Shown piece by piece: positions 59,545 to 64,000 of a DNA stretch of 64,000 nt. Both the position numbers and the translations under genes were made by a program. The notes beneath the pieces were generated by a model. The model ran no database searches, was not told the origin of the DNA, and was given only the letters and a program-made list of their open reading frames with translations. Source of the stretch: Phocoena phocoena (Eukaryota > Chordata > Mammalia > Artiodactyla > Phocoenidae); assembly GCF_963924675.1 (NCBI RefSeq), contig NC_089221.1, positions 91,823,835 to 91,887,834 of the forward strand. Direction: 5' to 3'. How positions within the stretch are numbered: position 1 is the stretch's first letter; the number at the start of each line of letters is the position of its first letter.

Positions 59545-59945
59545 TCACCACTGAGTTGCTGTGGGACTTAGGCTACATTCCTGATTATTCTGAACTTCAC
59601 TTCTCTTATCTCTAAAAGTAGAGTAAGGGCTTCCCTGGTGGCGCAGTGGTTGGGAGTCCACCTGCCGATGCAGGGGACATGGGTTTGTGCCCCGGTCCGG
59701 GAAGATCCCACATGCCGCGGAGCGGCTGGGCCCGTGAGCCATGGCCGCTGAGCCTGCGCATCCGGAGCCTGTGCTCCGCAACGGGAGAGGCCACAACAGT
59801 GAGAGGCCCGCATACTGCAAAAAAAAAAAAAAAAAAAATAGAGTAGTAATACCTGCATTATAGGGTATTTGGAAGGACTTACTGGGATATCACTTGTAAA
59901 GTTCTTACACAGTGCCTGTTCACATTAGGTTTTCAATAAACAATA
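59545..59945 (+). repeat. MIR split by a CHR-type SINE
   Basis: The MIR piece 'gagttgctgtgggacttagg', 'cacttctcttatctctaaaa' runs to 59625. After the SINE it resumes 'gtaatacctgcattataggg', 'acagtgcctgttcacattag', 'gttttcaataaac'. Confidence 0.7.
59626..59838 (+). mobile_element. CHR-type SINE, downstream of the MCC exon
   Basis: Complete short form, head 'ggcttccctggtggcgcagt' to 'gagaggcccgcatactgc' with an A tail. The MIR-derived tagagta at both sides (59619-59625, 59839-59845) is the duplication. Highly similar to the copy at 61679. Confidence 0.95.
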
Positions 59946-59949
59946 ACAT

Positions 59950-60085
59950 TACGTTAGTTATCATTATCATCTCTAATCCTTGCGACTACATTCCAACTTT
60001 AGAATAGAACCCTCCTTTTGTAGAGGAGGACACTGAGGCTCAGAGAAGTTCATTGATTTGCTCTAAGCCACACAGCTACTAAGGA
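59950..60085 (-). repeat. MIR, antisense
   Basis: 'ttatcattatcatctctaat', 'ttttgtagaggaggacactg', 'aggctcagagaagttcattg' and 'taagccacacagctactaag'. Confidence 0.75.
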
Positions 60086-60423
60086 GTTGAGAACACTAAG
60101 ACATCACTTATTGAAAGAGATAATTCTTTGAGTCCCCTGCAACTTTTGCTTAGAAACTTCATCTTCATGACCAAGATGCAAACTAAAAAGAGCACTGCCA
60201 TCCAGAGACCACTTCCAGCAATTGCAGACACATGGTGCCCAGGGTCTTGAGGAGGGATCTGAGGACAAGGCCTGTTAGAGAAGCCCATCTCTTTGGCAGC
60301 AAAGTGACAGCATGCATTATGCCAAAATAGTTACAAGGTTGTGTGTATGCTACCTGATTTCCCATTGGAAAATAAATAATCTAGATTCGTTATAATTATT
60401 TGTAACTTTCATTTAAAAATTTT

Positions 60424-60797
60424 GTGATTAAAAGCTTTTCATTTTTGGGGGGAAGGATAAATTGGAACACTGGGATTAACATATACACACTACTATACAT
60501 AAAATAGATAACTACAACAAGAACAGGCTCTTACTTCCCATAATATGACTAGGTGAAGGAAAATGCAATAAAATATGATTTAAAGGGAAAAAAATAATAA
60601 AATAGATAACTAATAAGGACCTACTGTATAGCACAGGGAACTCTACTCAAAACTTTGTAATGGCCCATGTGGGAAAAGAATCTAAAAAAAGAGTGGATAT
60701 ATGTATATGTATATCTGATGCACTTTGCTGTACACTGAAACTAACACAACATTGTAAATCAACTATACTCCAATAAAAATTAAAAAAAATTTTTTTT
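60424..60797 (+). mobile_element. L1 3' end, sense, with internal insertion
   Basis: The L1 3' end ('ggaaggataaattggaacac', 'gattaacatatacacactac', 'ctactgtatagcacagggaa', 'tttgctgtacactgaaacta', 'caactatactccaataaaaa'). An 85-bp foreign block sits inside (60515-60599). catttaaaaatttt occurs at 60410-60423 and again at 60798-60811 and may be the L1 duplication. Confidence 0.88.
60515..60599 (+). mobile_element. 85-bp retrocopy of an mRNA 3' end (inferred) inside L1
   Basis: The block is absent from other L1 copies and is bracketed by a perfect 14-bp duplication of L1 sequence, aaaatagataacta (60501-60514 and 60600-60613). It contains a polyadenylation signal aataaa (60567-60572) followed after about 14 nt by an A-rich end (gggaaaaaaataat). 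These are the marks of a severely 5'-truncated processed retrocopy. The source transcript is not recognised. Confidence 0.7.
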
Positions 60798-61678
60798 CAT
60801 TTAAAAATTTTTAAAATTTAAATCACATATAAAAATTGTGATTTAAAATTTTTTTTTCAATTTTCTTTGTGATGAGGGAAGACTCTGGAATTTTTAAAAA
60901 TTCCTAGCATTAGGTATTTATGTATGTTAGCAATTTCAACAGAACCTTTATTCAAACGTGCCCTTTTAAATAAACAGTTTTTTACTTCAACTAAGCTGTG
61001 AACTTTAGACATGATTTCTACATATTCCTGTCAAATGTGTGAATTATGTGAAAGAGGTACTGCTTCAGGGTGATGACCACTAAAAAATAAATGGCTGAAT
61101 TGTCTGCGGAGAGCTGATACGAGGCTGCAAGCTTGCCTAATGAGGTCTGTGCTTTTCATACCTTTGGGAGCACTTTTTTTCTTCCTTTGGTCAGGTCTCA
61201 GAGAGTCCAGGAACTTATTTGAATCAAATCCCCATGGTTTTAAAACATTGCTTAAGACAGTAGACATTAAAATCTGCTAATTAATGCAACTAAATTTAAC
61301 TTATGCTAAGATTAGAACACTGGGCACAGTTTCCAATAACCTGTATCTTCAAAGATGCTTTATTGGCCTTTCCTTGGTATATATTCCCACCTGATATGTC
61401 AGCTTCATTAATTACTGCTCTGATAGTGCCCCTGTGGTCCAAAAGGAGCATATAAAGTACTTAAGTTTCTTGGAGAAACTAATAGGAAGAATTTTCCTTA
61501 ATGGAACTCAAAGTAAAAAGTTAGATCAAAGAATACATAGTTAGACAGGAAGGACTCCAAACCCCACAAGTCTGAGGAAGGAAATGTAAGGAGATATCCT
61601 GATTCCTTGGCACATTTAAAGAGACAAGCAACCCCCTGAATTTTGGTTTAGTATCTTGCTTTTAAAAAATTAAAACTA

Positions 61679-61888
61679 GGGCTTCCCTGGTGGCGCAGTG
61701 GTTGAGAGTCCGCCTGCTGATGCAGGGGACACAGGTTCGTGCCCCGGTCCGGGAAGATCCCAAATGCCGTGGAGTGGCTGGGCCCGTGAGCCATGGCCTC
61801 TGAGCCTGCGCATCCGGAGCCTGTGCTCTGCAACGGGAGAGGCCACAACAGTGAGAGGCCCGCGTACTGCAAAAAAAAAAAAAAAAAT
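61679..61888 (+). mobile_element. CHR-type SINE
   Basis: Head 'ggcttccctggtggcgcagt', 'gtgccccggtccgggaagat', end 'gagaggcccgcgtactgc' and A tail. Duplication ttaaaacta at 61670-61678 and 61889-61897. Confidence 0.95.
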
Positions 61889-62944
61889 TTAAAACTAAAA
61901 TTAGTTAATATATGCAAAACCTGTCTAGTCCTGAAACATCCCAATTTTTTCAGAATGAATGGTACTCTTAAATATTGTTGGGGTTTTGTCTAGGTGTATA
62001 AATATTTTTCTAAACTCTTAAAACAGGTTAAATTAAGTGAGACAGAGGGCATTTTCCAATTCAGCTGCATTGACACTAGTATGTAGAGTTCTGGCTGGTA
62101 AATTTAGAGAATCAAATGTGGTTTAAGCTCTCTATAGACTCTGGATGAGAAATTAATAATTAACAGAGTCTTTTAAATAAAATCACTCATTGAGAGTGTT
62201 TCATTGTTAAAAATACTGCCCAGTTAGCATAAAACCAGACTAAAGTCACAGCAATTTTTAGCCCAGTTGAAGTTTTCAAGAAGTTTGGTTTTTTGTTGGT
62301 GGTACTGGTAGTTTTTTACATACTCTAAGCCCTATATCATAGGGTTAACAATACGTTTATTTAATTTATCCTACCCCTAGAGGCTTCTAAATTCTTTAAA
62401 TAATGGGTACCATGTTAACGTTCTTCTGTTGCATACTGAGAATACTGTCAACAACTTCTGTAGATTGACTGTTTTTAGAATTAATTTGGGTAGATTTAGT
62501 TCTTGATTAACTTAGTCTTCTTGTATCCCTTTTTATTAATCATTGTCCTTCCTGGCCTTGAGCAGTTCCTAATACCCACTGATTCACCTGTTCATACTTC
62601 TCAGATTAGACCTGCCATGGTCCGGATCTGGGTCTTCCTCCCCATCCTCTGAATTACTGCAGTTTCCTTCAAACAGTTCTTTTTGTCTAATTCCAGTTGA
62701 TGCTGCTATGGCTTCCAAATATTTTAAATACGTACTTATGGTAAAAATGCACTGATTCTCTCTTGCCTACTTAAGAGACTCTGAACTCTTTTGGATGTCA
62801 AGACTCCTTACCATGCAGTGGGCTCATCCTACCTTACTCCATCTTGTTCCCCATTACTTCTTCACATGGACGCTTAGCTTCAATAATGCTGGCCTTCTAA
62901 TTGATACATTCTCAAGCCTACGATTTGAGTTTTGTTCCTTCTGT

Positions 62945-63535
62945 ACTATATTAGTTAGAGCTTTTTGGTGACAAGCCACAAACCCTCAACACTAATATTT
63001 TGAAGGAAAAGGGGAAGGGGAGAAGGAGAGGGAGGGAGGGGAGAGGGAGAGAGAAAATGTGAATGTATTGGAGGATCTAGGCAGTTAGATCTAGCATGAA
63101 TAGCTCCAGAGAGTCAATGCCATCAGTCTTCTTCTTTCCCTGTTTCAACCCTTTCCCTCAGAAATAGCTTTATTCTCAGGCTCCTTGTTGTGGCCTACAG
63201 CAGCCCCAGGATTACTCCCGTTCTGTTGAGTAACTACAAGAGAAAAGAGTGATTTTTCTCTTCACAGCAGCTCCACAAAAATCCTGGAAATTGGTCTCAT
63301 TAGGTCTTCTTGGGTCATATACCTATCCTTGAACAAGTCCCTGTGGCCAGAAGAATGCAGTGGTCTGATTGGCCAGGCCTGGAACACACACACAACCTAT
63401 AAGATTGGAGTGGAGTTGTTTCTATCCACATCATATGGACTGAGAGTTGAGGAAAGGAGGGAGGGAATCAAGGTACTGTCACCACAAGAAGAGTAAATGG
63501 ATGCAGGGCAGGTAAAAAGAGCAGATGGCCACCAC
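62945..63535. repeat. Ancient interspersed repeat, LTR-like
   Basis: 'gatttgagttttgttccttc' leads into 'ctatattagttagagctttt', then 'tatacctatccttgaacaag', 'ggtctgattggccaggcctg', 'atcatatggactgagagttg' and 'aatggatgcagggcaggta', phrases of a widespread old mammalian repeat I cannot name with certainty. Confidence 0.45.
63002..63056. repeat. Purine-rich (GGGA/GAGA) tract
   Basis: About 55 nt of G and A (aaggggagaaggagagggag) with several GGG/GGGG runs on the + strand. It could form a triplex or, in RNA, a weak G-quadruplex. Confidence 0.85.
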
Positions 63536-64000
63536 ATGGTCCTATGTGTAAATCTTGCCTCCTGTCTTTTCATTCAATATATACTCTTGCAATCCACAAA
63601 AGGCTTTAATAATGCTACATTAAACTGACATGTACACATATATTTTGCAACTAGGAGCTTCATATGTGTCTTGTCATAAAACCAAATTGTAAAAATTTTA
63701 ATGCATTCTGTTTTTTAAATGTGCTTCTATTATATCCTATGCCTATCCGTCACTGTAATTATGAACCATCCTGTGTTATAATTGTACATTTATGTTTCTT
63801 TCTTCTCAACTAGATTATGTATCCTGGGTGAATAACAGAGAGCCTCACACATGCCAAACACTGGATGAATGTTTGATCAATAAATTAACATATCAATGAG
63901 CAAAACTGTTTGGTACTCATAGTACCTAGTCTTAGGTTTAGTAACTATTTGCTGATTTATTGTCAGTCTTCAAAGTATGGGCCTCTTTCTTCGAGGCAGA

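Larger units (their letters stand above)
54202..64000 (+). other. Part of MCC intron following the EF-hand exon
   Basis: The sequence after the donor at 54202 returns to AT-rich, repeat-laden DNA with no further coding exon. Recognised content is a CA repeat, MIRs, a long sense L2, five CHR SINEs, a sense L1 tail, a purine-rich tract and an old LTR-like repeat. I see nothing identifiable in 54208-55004, 55046-56074, 58620-59544, 60830-61669 and 61898-62940. Confidence 0.75.

Overview
This is a mammalian, almost certainly cetacean, stretch of intronic DNA. The evidence is the interspersed repeats. There are about eleven copies of a short (about 200 bp) tRNA-derived SINE ending in 'ctgcgccaccagggaagccc' when read in reverse, four copies of a longer (270-360 bp) relative and four short relatives. 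Many have intact target-site duplications. These are the CHR-type SINEs of Cetacea, Hippopotamus and ruminants, and the short young form is typical of whales and dolphins. L1 elements are of the cetartiodactyl type. Ancient MIR, L2, MaLR-type LTR, hAT and Tigger remnants form the background.

Only one protein-coding exon can be supported with confidence. It lies at 53954-54201 on the + strand, 248 nt long, with a good branch-point-like site, pyrimidine tract, AG acceptor and GT donor. It encodes a degenerate EF-hand followed by a basic/serine-rich stretch that I recognise as the second exon of the long isoform of MCC (colorectal mutant cancer protein). The window is therefore read as the 3' part of MCC intron 1 (1-53953), the exon, and the 5' part of the next intron (54202-64000).

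Layout. 1-12.4 kb: MIR, an MLT1 LTR, three 5'-truncated antisense L1 tails (733, 8529, 10335), CHR SINEs, an hAT-like element and an antisense L2. 12.4-19.1 kb: a nearly complete antisense L1 (5'UTR, ORF1, ORF2, 3' end) with a matching 15-bp duplication at both ends, broken by stops and frameshifts and carrying a CHR SINE inside ORF2. 19.1-32 kb: MIRs, two LTRs of one family in opposite orientations, SINEs, L2, and a complete non-autonomous Tigger element with both inverted repeats and TA duplications (30283-30921). 32.4-37.4 kb: a sense L1 tail flanked by an unusually long (about 58 bp) duplication, then old antisense L1 pieces. 38-53.9 kb: mostly old sequence, a possible antisense exon (40058-40252), SINEs, an antisense L2 interrupted by an hAT-like element, and old L1. 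54.2-64 kb: a CA repeat, a sense L2 split by a SINE, two MIRs each split by a SINE, and a sense L1 tail that contains an 85-bp inserted retrocopy with its own AATAAA signal.

No bacterial, viral or otherwise novel multi-gene system is present. The points most worth following are the candidate antisense exon, inverted SINEs flanking the MCC exon (possible exon circularisation), the extra lysine codon in the MCC exon, the long L1 duplication, the nested mini-retrocopy, and several perfect hairpins in non-repeat sequence.
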